Below, piece after piece: positions 9,801 through 17,466 of a stretch of DNA of 64,000 bases. The stretch is taken from NCBI RefSeq assembly GCF_039530285.1, contig NZ_BAAAOK010000013.1:166747-230746 (forward strand), read 5' to 3'. The DNA comes from Actinomadura_C alba. Lineage in GTDB: Bacteria > Actinomycetota > Actinomycetes > Streptosporangiales > Streptosporangiaceae. The translations under genes were made by a program, and so were the position numbers. The number at the start of each line of letters is the position of its first letter. Within the stretch, counting starts at the first letter, position 1. The notes under the pieces were generated by a model, which saw only the letters and a program-made list of their open reading frames with translations, ran no database searches and was not told where the DNA came from.

Positions 9801-10212
9801 GCATCTGGGCGACGATCTCGCCGCGTGGCGGGAGGCGCTGGAGGACTACGAGATCCTGCAACCGTTCCCCCAGATCGAGAGGGGAACATACGCGTTCACC
9901 GAGGAGGAGCGTCGCAGCGAGCACCTCGCCCGCTTCGAGCGTCTCACGGTGCGCACCGTGCGGGTTCTCGCCCTGCGCCACCGCGGCTGGGAGCGCGCCG
10001 ACTATTCCGGGATCTCCCGCGTGCTGCCCGCTGGCCGGCGCGTCCTGGTCGACCTGGAACCGGGCCTGCCCTTCGGCGGCCCGGACGATGAGCCGGAGCA
10101 ACGGATCGAGACCGTTCAGCTGACCGATGGGGAAGCCCGCTTCGGTGAGCTGGATCCGGTGACCGCCTCGGAGATCATCGCCGACCTCACCTCGCTGGCC
10201 GGCACCGTGTGA
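6829..10212 (+). CDS. DUF4132 domain-containing protein
   Basis: A cytoplasmic protein of 1127 residues from ATG 6829; an upstream in-frame start at 6787 lacks homology-like sequence. The N-terminal two thirds is Ala/Leu-rich, HEAT-like helical repeats. The C-terminal quarter has the DUF4132 pattern (LDYGPRRFTVGFDEALVPFV, RRWTAAEFRDLFVVHPL, then WHIARRLVW). The family is widespread in actinomycetes and often lies near MoxR/VWA genes, but no such partner is adjacent here. No ribosome site is visible; a TACGGT stands 8 nt before ATG, so the gene may be leaderless. Function is unknown. Confidence 0.85.
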   Translation: MGDQRPPARDEDVLMLPTELRRQLHPRRGGHPGPAIKIDKTAAASLREQREQKWPDPESLIARVAPGPEWVNAARRYLSCAADPAGAAVVALIPWKVERTVPGSGSPSDWDWRNGVWVRKHGVPDERQDGDDRDWVRSRYGGWSKGGIPDDLPELQSRLVDAWSVEHGLAFAACALVELSTAAATWIDGATIRFRAGKNLWLGQEAARRLRTLLAAAGDSDYREAVERLAEHRRTLQQKVVVSYLVPTRQDWLEECQDWLDDSSYGLEWLQLAIGTPERLAKGNLTWEGYPMGALVTLADTAGADALPLFVQGLDGRGTLDDDERRRLLKVIALMPFDEAFQVLVDRAGDRLVEPALTKAMTRFPARALRLLAAAGATELLAGHVRAHPELTATMLPDLPAGSRAAVEGVVATDVRLPEAEPDDLPGLLVDPPWTRERAVRKPVVIAGLEPPGEQKMTWAPGERETWSVFALHTSEFDPADTDWEAAAEQFRSGRLAWRKKVELLVLGPEEVARPLLADCDGDFWWEPRWMKRVAGRFGGDALGVVLKGAKEDPAECGETLLPYLNAEIAALMADWLARKKPARQAALTWFDRHGADAARMLFPAALGKAGRDRRQAERALRLLAGRTGANEIVAAARDLGDEAASAIEALVADPLEFLPDRMPAVGDWANPGALPQILLRGRERALPFAAADHVITMLAISKPGEIYAGVGVVRELCDSRSLAEFAWALFQRWEQHGAPAKEGWALDQLGRLGDDETVCKLAAAIVVWPGEAGHHKAVKGLDVLAAIGTDLALMHLHGISQRVKFKGLKAQAKDKIAEIAESRGLTTEQLADRTVPDFGLDDDGSMTLDYGPRRFTVGFDEALVPFVLDEDGRRRKTLPRPGASDDPDLAPAAYQRFSSMKKVARTASADQIRRLERAMVTQRRWTAAEFRDLFVVHPLVWHIARRLVWLAEEDGVTTAFRVAEDRTFADVHDAPFTLPGTAAVGIAHPLHLGDDLAAWREALEDYEILQPFPQIERGTYAFTEEERRSEHLARFERLTVRTVRVLALRHRGWERADYSGISRVLPAGRRVLVDLEPGLPFGGPDDEPEQRIETVQLTDGEARFGELDPVTASEIIADLTSLAGTV

Positions 10213-10237
10213 TCGCCGGGTTCGTTCCAGCGAACAC

Positions 10238-10290
10238 GTTGCGATGAGCGTCTTCGCCTTCGACGATCAGATGCTCGTCACACCGCACCC
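10238..10290 (+). pseudogene. Relic of the XRE/PLD-like regulator 3' region
   Basis: About 53 bp match 15940-15992 inside the regulator gene with roughly four mismatches (MSVF-A/T-FDDQMLVTPH). Similarity fades after the GCTCGC block. No domain or start belongs to this fragment. It is a decayed partial copy left by duplication or deletion. Confidence 0.65.
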
Positions 10291-10395
10291 GGCTCGCAGA
10301 TCGACATCTGACTCCGAGCCCTCACCACGCCGAACATGCCGTCTCTTCCGGACGCGGCCTTTGCTACGAGTGGGCGAAACTGCGCTCGCGGCAAG

Positions 10396-10414
10396 GGCCG
10401 CTCATCGAATCACG
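10396..10414 (+). repeat. Short direct repeat, copy 1
   Basis: Nineteen bases (GGCCGCTCATCGAATCACG) are identical to 13352-13370, with a further CGGCAA match just upstream in both places. Both copies read PLIESR in one frame. Together they bracket the whole 56-bp inverted-repeat segment. Confidence 0.6.
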
Positions 10415-11101
10415 CACGCCCGGCCTGGTGATCACTCCGCACGCGGCCTGAGTGTCGGATCAGTCGGTGCGCCGACCCATCCGGCAGTTCGCCGACGCCC
10501 TTCGCGAACTCGACTGATACGGCAACTCGCCGGGTCCAGCGGCACCGGGTGCAACGGGTCATCGGTCTTGTCGGGCAAGACCTCCCGTTAGAGGCCCGCC
10601 CTATCGTGCCGCGTCCACAGCGGAACTCCGGCCCCAGGAGCACCGGGACGCGAGGCTTGGCCAGACCAGCGAGACGGAATCGTGGCCAAAAGATCCCGCC
10701 CGCCCGCGATCGCGTCCTTCACCACCGCCTCCAGCATCGAGCACTTCCAGCTCGCGGGGCTTCCAGGCTTGAAGTCAGGATGACGGTGGTGACCAGCACA
10801 GGTGTGGGGGGACTCCCTCAGTCAGGAAGCTCTCCCGAAACTGTGCCCACTGCCCGGGGTGGTCGAGGAGCAATACCCGGCGGCCTGCCGGCTCGCCTCG
10901 GCCTGGGGGCAGTTCCGGCCGTACGGAACCCGGTGTGAGCCCGGCGCGCTCGGCGACCGTTCCATACCGTCGCTACACCATCGCCCAGGCATGCATAGCC
11001 CCAGTGGCAGACGCTATTGAGGAACCTCTGGCTATGAAGTTGATCTCTAGGCAAGACCACTTCTGCCAGGGGTTTCACGCATGTCAGCCCCCCGGGCCCC
11101 T

Positions 11102-11157
11102 CCGGCCAGCACCCACGCGCCGCTACACAGCTTCGAGATCTTGCTCGGAAAGGCTCA
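11102..11157 (+). repeat. 56-bp perfect inverted repeat, left arm
   Basis: The 56 bases are the exact reverse complement of 13277-13332. In each arm the outward-facing frame ends in SLSEQDLEAV-stop, so both arms look like the 3' tail of the same unknown gene. They enclose 2.1 kb with the AraC regulator and a secreted protein. Confidence 0.85.
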
Positions 11158-11159
11158 GT

Positions 11160-11181
11160 AGTCCGCCCGTACGGGCGGACT
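11160..11181. repeat. 22-bp perfect palindrome
   Basis: AGTCCGCCC-GTAC-GGGCGGACT is a perfect 22-bp palindrome 2 bp inside the left inverted-repeat arm. It is absent from the right arm. It could be a terminator stem or a protein-binding site; nothing decides between them. Confidence 0.6.
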
Positions 11182-11626
11182 CGGGCGCAGCGCAATCATC
11201 GGCCGACTCACACGCACTGGTCGATATGCGCACCGTCTTGCTCGACGCCGCTTTGAACGAGCCCAGCTCCACCAAAGGACTCCGGCCGTCGACACCACGC
11301 TGACCAAGGCGATTCGCGCGTCGCCGAGGAGGGCTGAGATGCACAGGAGCTTGTTGAAATCCTGGGGCGTCGGACGGTGGCCATATGCGGTCGACAGGGT
11401 TGTACTTTAGTCCTCTCACAATCGATGATCATAGGAATGACTCCCTGCTAGCCCAAGGTAGTACTCAAATGAACCTTGAGTGTAGTCAGGTCACGCAGGG
11501 CATGTCCGGATTCCCTAGTCTCTGCCGAAGTATCGCCTGATTCGAGACACAACGCCAGGTCGTCCGAGGTGTTACGCGCAACGCATTCCAGACACATCTC
11601 CTTGGTATTGGCCCGATGGGGGATCG

Positions 11627-12619
11627 ATGATCGAGACAGTGTTCAACAGTGACGACCTGCCCAAGGCGGAGCGGTTCGCCTACTGGCATGAGATTACTTG
11701 CCGCACGCTCATGCCGACACGGGTAAATGTTGACGACGAAGGCAGCTTTCGGGCATCAGTCCGCATACTAGGTTCGGATGCCCTACAGGTGTCTACCGAA
11801 ACCGTGCAGTCGCTGATGCGCGCCGAGCGCACCCCGAAACTCATCCGCCGATCAGATCCGGAGCAGTACCTGCTCGGAGTCGTCCAGAACGGTAGCTACG
11901 AATTCAGCCAGCTAGACCGGGAATCAACCTTCGGCGTCCGCGATTTGATCCTCTTCGATTCGTCGTACCCCTTCCATGTCCGGCACCAAGGCGGTACGCA
12001 CGTGATGTTTCGCTTTCCCAAGAAGCTGCTGCCGCTGCCTTTCTCAAAAGTGACCCCACTCCTCGCCACACGACTACCGAGGCAGGAAGGAATCGGCGAC
12101 ATACTGGCCCACTGCCTGTTCGAAGTTACCAGGGAACCCTCTCGGTATCGGCCCAGTGAGATAACTCGTCTGCTCAACATTGCCCTAGACCTGCTGACCA
12201 CCCTCCTGAGCCATGAACTCGACGCACTGGACTCACTGCCACCCGAAAGCTATCGGGAGGCCCTTATTGTGCGCATCCACGCCTTCATCCACCAACGCCT
12301 CGGCGATCCAGAACTCTCCCCGATGACCGTTGCCGACGCCCACCACATCTCCCTGCGCTACCTGCAACAGTTGTTTGCTGCCGATGGCACGACTCCAGCG
12401 GCTTGGATACGCCGACAACGCCTGGAACGCTGCCGGCAGTCCCTGACCGATCCGCATCAGAACCAGCGTCCCATCCGCGCCATCGCCGCATGCTGGGGCT
12501 TCACCGACAACGCCCACTTCAGTCGACTCTTCCGTGCCACCTACGGCGCCTCCCCCAGCGAGTACCGAGCCTCGTACCAAACTTTTGTGCGCGAAACAAC
12601 AAGCCCACTGCGCGAATAG
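11627..12619 (+). CDS. AraC-family transcriptional regulator
   Basis: A 330-residue regulator. Residues about 20-190 form the AraC-binding-like (cupin_AraC_2 type) sensor half seen in NdmR/FeaR-type regulators. The C-terminal 100 residues hold two helix-turn-helix motifs (MTVADAHHISLRYLQQLF and IRAIAACWGFTDNAHFSRLF) and end in the typical FRATYGASPSEYR. Codon use is less GC-biased than the surroundings (ATA, TTA and AGA appear), and the gene sits inside the 56-bp inverted repeats, both signs of foreign origin. Its likely target is the secreted-protein gene 160 bp downstream (inference). Confidence 0.9.
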   Translation: MIETVFNSDDLPKAERFAYWHEITCRTLMPTRVNVDDEGSFRASVRILGSDALQVSTETVQSLMRAERTPKLIRRSDPEQYLLGVVQNGSYEFSQLDRESTFGVRDLILFDSSYPFHVRHQGGTHVMFRFPKKLLPLPFSKVTPLLATRLPRQEGIGDILAHCLFEVTREPSRYRPSEITRLLNIALDLLTTLLSHELDALDSLPPESYREALIVRIHAFIHQRLGDPELSPMTVADAHHISLRYLQQLFAADGTTPAAWIRRQRLERCRQSLTDPHQNQRPIRAIAACWGFTDNAHFSRLFRATYGASPSEYRASYQTFVRETTSPLRE

Positions 12620-12783
12620 ACAACCTTCGCACCACACCCGTCCGAGATCCTGAACGCGCACAACGTCGCGGTCTTCGCCAGCAGCACGCCGTCCGCCTCA
12701 ATGATCAGGAAGTCGTCTGATCAACCCCGGTCGACGGACGGACATCGCGCCACGGTACTTTTCCCTCCAGGAACGGATTGCAC

Positions 12784-13248
12784 ATGGCTGTCCTCTCCCA
12801 TCTCACAAGAGTCGGTCTCACCTCCACCATCACGCTCGTCATGGCCACCGGCAGCACGCTGCTGGCCATGGAGTCCAGGGCGAATGCCGATACATGGATA
12901 CAGCGCGTAAGCGCCAACAACTGCTCAATCGCCGAGTTCGAATACACCTACTCCTGGACTGGGTATAGTCCAGGAGGCAAGAAGAGCTACCGAGTCGTGG
13001 CCGAGGGCTACACATACGACGGGTGGACTTGCCGCGGAGACGGCTACGGCGGCGAACTGCAGGCAAAGTTCAACTGGTGGACCGGGAGTCGCTGGTACGA
13101 CCATCCATGGGTGACAATCGATAACAATGCCGATGGCTCTGTGCGGTCTGATTTCAGGTGGACCGATACGGACCTCGCCGATGTCCGGTTCCGGATGTGC
13201 AACTGGAATCCGACCACCGATTACGCGGGAACCTGTGGCTCTTACTGA
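12784..13248 (+). CDS. Small secreted protein of unknown function
   Basis: A 154-residue protein from ATG 12784, preceded by GGAACGGA at a good distance. The Sec signal peptide ends near SRANA-DTW. The mature part (about 120 residues) is rich in Tyr, Trp and Gly, with Cys residues at the start (NNCS), middle (WTCRG) and end (RMCNW, GTCGSY) that could form two disulfides. Composition suggests a beta-sandwich exoprotein or inhibitor. Lower GC and position inside the inverted repeats resemble the AraC gene. I do not recognise the family. Confidence 0.7.
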   Translation: MAVLSHLTRVGLTSTITLVMATGSTLLAMESRANADTWIQRVSANNCSIAEFEYTYSWTGYSPGGKKSYRVVAEGYTYDGWTCRGDGYGGELQAKFNWWTGSRWYDHPWVTIDNNADGSVRSDFRWTDTDLADVRFRMCNWNPTTDYAGTCGSY

Positions 13249-13276
13249 CGTGATACTCCAGCCCATCACCAGGCAT

Positions 13277-13332
13277 TGAGCCTTTCCGAGCAAGATCTCG
13301 AAGCTGTGTAGCGGCGCGTGGGTGCTGGCCGG
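13277..13332 (-). repeat. 56-bp perfect inverted repeat, right arm
   Basis: Exact reverse complement of 11102-11157. It lies between the secreted-protein gene and the 3' end of the convergent lipoprotein gene. The tail frame ALSLSEQDLEAV-stop ends at 13311. Confidence 0.85.
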
Positions 13333-13351
13333 CGGGGGCCTCTCGGCAAAT

Positions 13352-13370
13352 GGCCGCTCATCGAATCACG
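13352..13370 (+). repeat. Short direct repeat, copy 2
   Basis: Identical to 10396-10414 over 19 bp and overlapping the stop codon region of the lipoprotein gene. See copy 1. Confidence 0.6.
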
Positions 13371-14142
13371 ATGGCGTCGGCGTCGGCCGCAGCGCGTCGT
13401 GGGCGTCACAGTTCTTCTCACCCGGCATCCGCCGCGTTCGGGACGGCGTCCACACCTTTGTCTCACCCGGCTTGACGCTGGCCAGGACGCAGTCGAACGC
13501 CGCGCCGGGGTGGGAGGGGTCGACGGAGAAAGCCACACCGGCGGCGAAGTCGGACTCGGTCTCGATCTCGATCCTGATGGCGGGGTGCAGGTTCAGCTTC
13601 GCGATCGCAGCGCGTACGTCCTTCTCCTCCACACCCCGGCCCGACGGGAGTTCGTTCACCTTGGGCAGGGCACGTTCGATCCGCTCGACCGGGATCGGTG
13701 GCGGCTCGAGCCATGGTGAGAACCTGGGCGGCGTCCCTGCCGGGCAACAAACCCGCGGCGGGACGGTGTCCCATTCGACCCAACCGCGACCGAAGGTCAG
13801 CTCGAAGCAGCGGGTCACCGTGACTCGCCCGCTCTGCCGGAACCATCCCTCGCCTCGAAAACCGGCGCCGACGACCCGGATGACCACGCGGACGCCCTCT
13901 GTGCCGTCGGTGGTGTCGCTGGAGACCTTCAGGACCTCCACCCCTTCGAGGTCGGCGACGTGGTGCGCGATGTCGTCGGCTTTGACCAGGCGGGTGCCGT
14001 ACATAGCGTTACTGATCTTCCTGGAGTTGCCCCGCGCGCTTTCCTCCGCAGCGGCTTCGGCGCGGTCGGTCCCACAGGCCCCCGCGGCCAGCGCCGTGAT
14101 GACGAGAGCGGCGATCATGGTGCGTCGCATGCGAACAGCCAA
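13366..14142 (-). CDS. Putative lipoprotein of unknown function
   Basis: A 258-residue protein with a basic start, hydrophobic core and lipobox AAGAC near residue 23. A start at the fifth or eighth codon is equally possible. The mature part has mixed alpha/beta character with four further cysteines (RCFEL, RVCCPAG, FDCVL, NCDAH) and a proline-rich end. There is no recognised domain. The 3' end abuts the direct repeat at 13352-13370, so the last codons may be altered by the rearrangement next to it. It is monocistronic. Confidence 0.65.
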   Translation of the reverse strand: MAVRMRRTMIAALVITALAAGACGTDRAEAAAEESARGNSRKISNAMYGTRLVKADDIAHHVADLEGVEVLKVSSDTTDGTEGVRVVIRVVGAGFRGEGWFRQSGRVTVTRCFELTFGRGWVEWDTVPPRVCCPAGTPPRFSPWLEPPPIPVERIERALPKVNELPSGRGVEEKDVRAAIAKLNLHPAIRIEIETESDFAAGVAFSVDPSHPGAAFDCVLASVKPGETKVWTPSRTRRMPGEKNCDAHDALRPTPTPS

Positions 14143-14164
14143 TCACTGCGTCAAGAGGCACGGT

Positions 14165-14428
14165 TCATAAAGCGACGTCGACCCATGCTCCCTGGGTCTG
14201 AGCTAAGGCAGTCCGCCGAGCATCAGCGACCTTCGACCCGGCCGCTCCAAGCGCTGGTGATTGCCGGATCCGCGTGTCGTTGATCGCGTTCGCCAGCTCC
14301 TGTGGGGTCGTCGCTTCGATCAGCCGGTCGTCGACCAGGGCCCAGAAGTGGCGTGTTGTGTGTCCGAACCACAGGGTGACGGTCGGGAATCGTCTTCTGA
14401 GCAGGTGTAGTTCGTAGGGGATGTTCAC
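14165..14428 (-). CDS. Conserved-looking small protein, 87 residues
   Basis: GTG at 14428, preceded by AGCGAGGA, starts a frame reading NIPYELHLLRRRFP and then TLWFGHTTRHFWALVDDRLI, well-behaved globular sequence. The upstream extension of the same frame to 14770 is proline/arginine-rich shadow. The gene lies just upstream (head to head) of the lipoprotein end and in the same direction as the 126-residue protein at 14810-15190. Function is unknown. Confidence 0.6.
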   Translation of the reverse strand: MNIPYELHLLRRRFPTVTLWFGHTTRHFWALVDDRLIEATTPQELANAINDTRIRQSPALGAAGSKVADARRTALAQTQGAWVDVAL

Positions 14429-14809
14429 GTTGGGGTCCTCGCTGGTCTTTGGGTCACCGTCCGGCGGTGAGCTCCGGGTTCGTCGGTTCGGCCACGGATC
14501 ACCACTGCGTACGTGGGTGGACGGGATCGCGGCCCAGCAGCGCAGCGGCCAGGCGGTCGCGGAGATCTCTGCTACGGCTGCGGCCGCCGGCGGCCGGCGC
14601 GGCGATGCGGGAAGCGGTCTTCGGGGGCAGAAGACCGCGGCATCCGCACCGCCGCGCCGGCCCGGGGTCGTACGGCCCGACGGCCTGGCTCCGGCGGGAT
14701 TCGAGCCGTACGACGTCGTCCGGGCCTTCCCCTGCCCGAGACGATCGGGCGGGCGCGCCGTCCGCGCCATCCGACGCGCCCGCGATCATGTGCCACATCA
14801 CACCCACGG
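14429..14809. other. Spacer with no convincing gene
   Basis: This 381-bp stretch has only arginine/proline-rich overlapping frames in all six readings. I see no tRNA, repeat or terminator in it. It probably holds the promoter of the 87-residue gene. Confidence 0.5.
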
Positions 14810-15190
14810 CTATGGCGCTCCCCCGGCAATCTCGCGCTGTGAGTTACCCCGCTGCCGCGGCGCTTCCTCTCCGGAGGTCTGATGGAGCGGCATGCAGTCG
14901 ATGGCCTCCCTCACGGCGAGGGACATCTCCTCGAGCCAGGTGCCGGCCGGTCGGGTCTCCTCGTGCCAGACGACCGCACCACTCGATCTGTCGAGTTCTG
15001 CACGAGCGATCACTGCCCCGTACACGTAATACGGACCGAGCCAGGACAGCCTGCAGATCTGGATCAAGCCCTGAGAACCCGGGGACATTCGTAATGCGTG
15101 AACGAGACCCGTCGCAGCGGACCCTAAGACGGAAGAAACGCCACAAGCGCCCCGCCGCTCATCGGGCACCGTCGCCGTCCAGGCGTACAT
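14810..15190 (-). CDS. Hypothetical protein near the XRE/PLD-like regulator
   Basis: A 126-residue frame from ATG 15190 (a GTG at 15223 with AAGGG upstream is an alternative start). It begins MYAWTATVPDERRGACGVSS and contains YVYGAVIARAELDRSSGAVVWHEE, which reads as alternating strands and a helix. It is divergent from the XRE/PLD regulator, starting about 180 bp away, and may be regulated by it (inference). I cannot name the family. Confidence 0.55.
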   Translation of the reverse strand: MYAWTATVPDERRGACGVSSVLGSAATGLVHALRMSPGSQGLIQICRLSWLGPYYVYGAVIARAELDRSSGAVVWHEETRPAGTWLEEMSLAVREAIDCMPLHQTSGEEAPRQRGNSQREIAGGAP

Positions 15191-15372
15191 AGGGGGCTGC
15201 TCCCACGCCGACCTCGCGCCCACGGTGAAGCCCTTCTTTGCTGTGATCGCTTGATGACACAGAGCATGACGTCGCAGCTAGTGACGTTGATACAGCGTTC
15301 TCGGGACGTCTAGGACGTTTCTTGGCTACCGTCTCCGTACGTCCTGTCCGTCCCGACGAAGAAGGTTCGACT

Positions 15373-16131
15373 GTGGGCAACGACGCACTACGCCGGGCCA
15401 TGGCCGATGCGAAACTGACACAGCAAGACCTCGCAGAAGCATGCAATGTGGACGTGAAGACGGTGGCCCGGTGGATGACCGAGAACACCCGGATACCGCA
15501 TCCTCGGCATCGCTGGGCCGCATGTGAGGCCTTGGGAGTTGATGAAGCCATGCTCTGGCCAGACGCCATCCGCAAGAACATCAAGACCGGCCCAGACCGC
15601 GAGATCGTTTCCGTCTACCCGTACCGATCCGCCTGCCCGAAGTCCGTATGGCGGAACCTCATCGGCAACGCCAACAAGGAACTCACCTTCGCCGGCTACA
15701 CCAATTACTTCCTGTGGCTGGAGCTCCCGAACCTGCGAACCGTCCTACGCCGCAAAGCGGAACGAGGATGCCGAATCCGGTTCCTCATCGGCGACCCAGA
15801 AAGCGACGTGACCCGCCGCCGCGAAGAGGTCGAGAACGTACCTCTCAAAGTGAGCACCCGGATCCGGATCACGCTCGATGAGTTGTCGAAGCTCGCGGGC
15901 ACTCCCGGCATCGAAGCCCGCTACGGAGACGAGCACGTCGCGATGAGCGTCTTCACCTTCGACGATCAGATGCTCGTCACACCGCATCTCGCTCACCTGG
16001 TCGGCCACGACTCCCCAATGCTCCACGTACAGCGCTGCCAGGACGACGGGCTGTTCGATCGGTTCGCCTACCACGTCACAGAACTCTGGGAAGCCGGGCG
16101 AGAGGTGGAGACGGCCACCATCACCTCGTAG
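15373..16131 (+). CDS. XRE-type HTH protein with phospholipase-D-like domain
   Basis: A 252-residue protein from GTG 15373 with GAAGG upstream. Residues 1-60 are a Cro/C1-type helix-turn-helix (LTQQDLAEACNVDVKTVARW). The remainder resembles the PLD-like (HKD-derived) domain of actinomycete DUF5919-type regulators: strands TFAGYTNYFLW, CRIRFLIGDPES and MSVFTFDDQMLVTPH, followed by a C-terminal helix. The canonical HxKxxxxD pair is not evident, so it may be a ligand sensor rather than a nuclease. Part of the C-terminal region is duplicated as a relic at 10238-10290. Confidence 0.8.
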   Translation: MGNDALRRAMADAKLTQQDLAEACNVDVKTVARWMTENTRIPHPRHRWAACEALGVDEAMLWPDAIRKNIKTGPDREIVSVYPYRSACPKSVWRNLIGNANKELTFAGYTNYFLWLELPNLRTVLRRKAERGCRIRFLIGDPESDVTRRREEVENVPLKVSTRIRITLDELSKLAGTPGIEARYGDEHVAMSVFTFDDQMLVTPHLAHLVGHDSPMLHVQRCQDDGLFDRFAYHVTELWEAGREVETATITS

Positions 16132-16255
16132 CAGCGTCCGACCGATGGGGATCCGCAAGACCACGGTGAACGCCCTGGTTTGGCTCGTCGGGCGAATGCT
16201 CGCCGACCCCAAGCACTTTCGCCGTTCCTACACCACAAAGGAACTCGACAGGATC

Positions 16256-16411
16256 ATGACCGCACGCCCCGCCACCACCACGGGCATCCATGCCCGTGAG
16301 ATGAACCTCTACCGCCGCTACTTCGACCTGGTCGCCACCGGCCGCAAGACCATCGAGGTCCGCGTGCTCCTGGTTGCCTCCGCATCAGTGCAGGTCAGGG
16401 ATATCCGTTGA
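16256..16411 (+). pseudogene. ASCH-domain protein, truncated
   Basis: From ATG 16256 the frame reads REMNLYRRYFDLVATGRKTIEVRV, the characteristic beginning of an ASCH (RNA-binding, PUA-like) domain. It then turns into unrelated sequence and stops at 16411, so only about 35 of the usual 110-150 residues remain. The break coincides with the 3' edge of the reverse-strand PCMT fragment. An upstream in-frame extension to 16145 is of uncertain meaning. Confidence 0.65.
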
Positions 16412-16424
16412 TTCTCGGCCCGTA

Positions 16425-16676
16425 CTACTGGGGCCCCAACCGCGGCGCGTACCCGGCCGCAGCGAGGGTCTTCCCGGCCTGCTCCGAGAGCTCCGCGTCC
16501 ACCTCGACGCTGATGACGTTCCGCTCGCCTACTCGCCACGACAGCCGTGCAGCGGTCGACCCCGTGCCGGTGCCGACCTCCAGCACCCGGTCATGATCCT
16601 CCAACACAAGATCCTCGAGGAACCGATACAGGCTGAAGGTCGATGGCTGTGCCGCACTCGTTGAGCATGGTGGCAT
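16425..16676 (-). pseudogene. PCMT-like methyltransferase fragment
   Basis: An 83-residue frame containing STFSLYRFLEDL and the SAM-binding motif RVLEVGTGTGSTAARLS, followed by VISVEVDAEL. This is the central part of a protein-L-isoaspartate O-methyltransferase-like enzyme. The normal N-terminal part and the C-terminal catalytic half are absent (full enzymes have 200-390 residues). It abuts the ASCH fragment, so one recombination event may have broken both. Confidence 0.65.
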
Positions 16677-17084
16677 GTCAGATATTGCCGCGCTCGTGCA
16701 CCGCTTCTACCTCGACGCATGGAACCGTTGGGACGACTCGGTGGTAGAAGAGATCCTCGCCCCGGACTTCGTCTTCCGCGGCTCGCTCGGTGATGAGGTT
16801 CGGGGGCCGGACGGATGGCGCTCTTACCGGGACAAGATCCGCTCGGCCGTGCCTGACTTGAAATCGTCGACCTCGTTACCGACGGAGATCGGGCGGCAGC
16901 CCGCCTGTTCTACACCGGCCACCACCAAGGCACGCTCCTCGGCATCGTCGGCACCGGCCAACCCATCGGCTACAGCGGGGCCGCGTTCTTCACCGCCACC
17001 ACCGGCCGACTGACCGAAGCGTGGGTCCTTAGTGACCTGGATTCCCTGCGCCGCCAACTTGGCCAGAGCTCGTCCGACAACTGA
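16675..17084 (+). pseudogene. SnoaL-like protein with a frameshift
   Basis: From ATG 16675 residues 1-61 read as a SnoaL-like polyketide-cyclase fold (HRFYLDAWNRWDDSVVEEIL, PDGWRSYRDKIRSAVPD). After about 16860 the frame degenerates, but the next frame continues perfectly: EIVDLVTDGDRAAARLFYTG, then GAAFFTATTGRLTEAWVLSD, ending at 17084. A single missing base near 16858-16861 explains it. Joined, the protein would have about 136 residues, normal for the family. It could be a recent inactivation or a sequencing error. Confidence 0.75.
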
Positions 17085-17466
17085 CCGGCATCCCCGCAAG
17101 AAGAGACCGGCGTCGACATCGAGAGCACAGGCGCAAGCCATCTACAAGATCAAAATAACGAGAAAGTACCCCATCTGCGCAAACGCCTTAGAACGCCATC
17201 TCGTGCGCTATTTCTACTACAACGGGCACCACTTCGCCTCGGTCTCGGGCTTCGTCACACTCGCGTTCGACCTGAACGCTAGAACCGTCACGGTCGGTAC
17301 GGACCTGGAAGTCGACCTCGAGTGATCAGGCGCATACGACGCGCACACACCGTGTTCGATGTGCTCTTGCGCGATACCGCGGTCACTGCCGAGGTCTGGG
17401 CGAAATCCGGTTTTTCTGTGATCATGGGCCCTCCGTACAAAGAAGTGCAGGGGAACGGGAGGGTCC
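17085..17466. other. Spacer with a possible gene remnant
   Basis: A frame at about 17170-17325 ends ERHLVRYFYYNGHHFASVSG and LAFDLNARTVTVGTDLEVDL, which has protein-like composition but no start or upstream part. I treat it as a remnant of unknown origin. The rest, up to the ribosome site at 17456, shows nothing recognisable. Confidence 0.4.

Larger units (their letters stand above)
10213..11626. other. 1.4 kb non-coding, relic-rich spacer
   Basis: No frame here has convincing protein character. The stretch holds the relic of the 15.4 kb regulator gene (10238-10290), a short frame at about 10370-10441 ending in VITPHAA that shares a 19-bp block with 13352-13370, one arm of the 56-bp inverted repeat (11102-11157) and a 22-bp palindrome (11160-11181). 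GC drops toward 11400-11620, upstream of the AraC gene. Confidence 0.6.

Noticed and set aside
11123..11419. 98-codon minus-strand ORF as a gene
   Set aside because: Only its last 12 codons, inside the inverted repeat, are duplicated; the remainder is low-quality sequence interrupted by the palindrome.
14429..15192. Overlapping long frames on both strands (14449-15192 and others)
   Set aside because: Arg/Pro/Ser-rich composition typical of high-GC shadow frames, and no ribosome sites.
17032..17325. 97-codon ORF as a gene
   Set aside because: Its N-terminal half overlaps the SnoaL tail in another frame and is arginine-rich; only the last 45 codons look protein-like, so it is described as a possible remnant.
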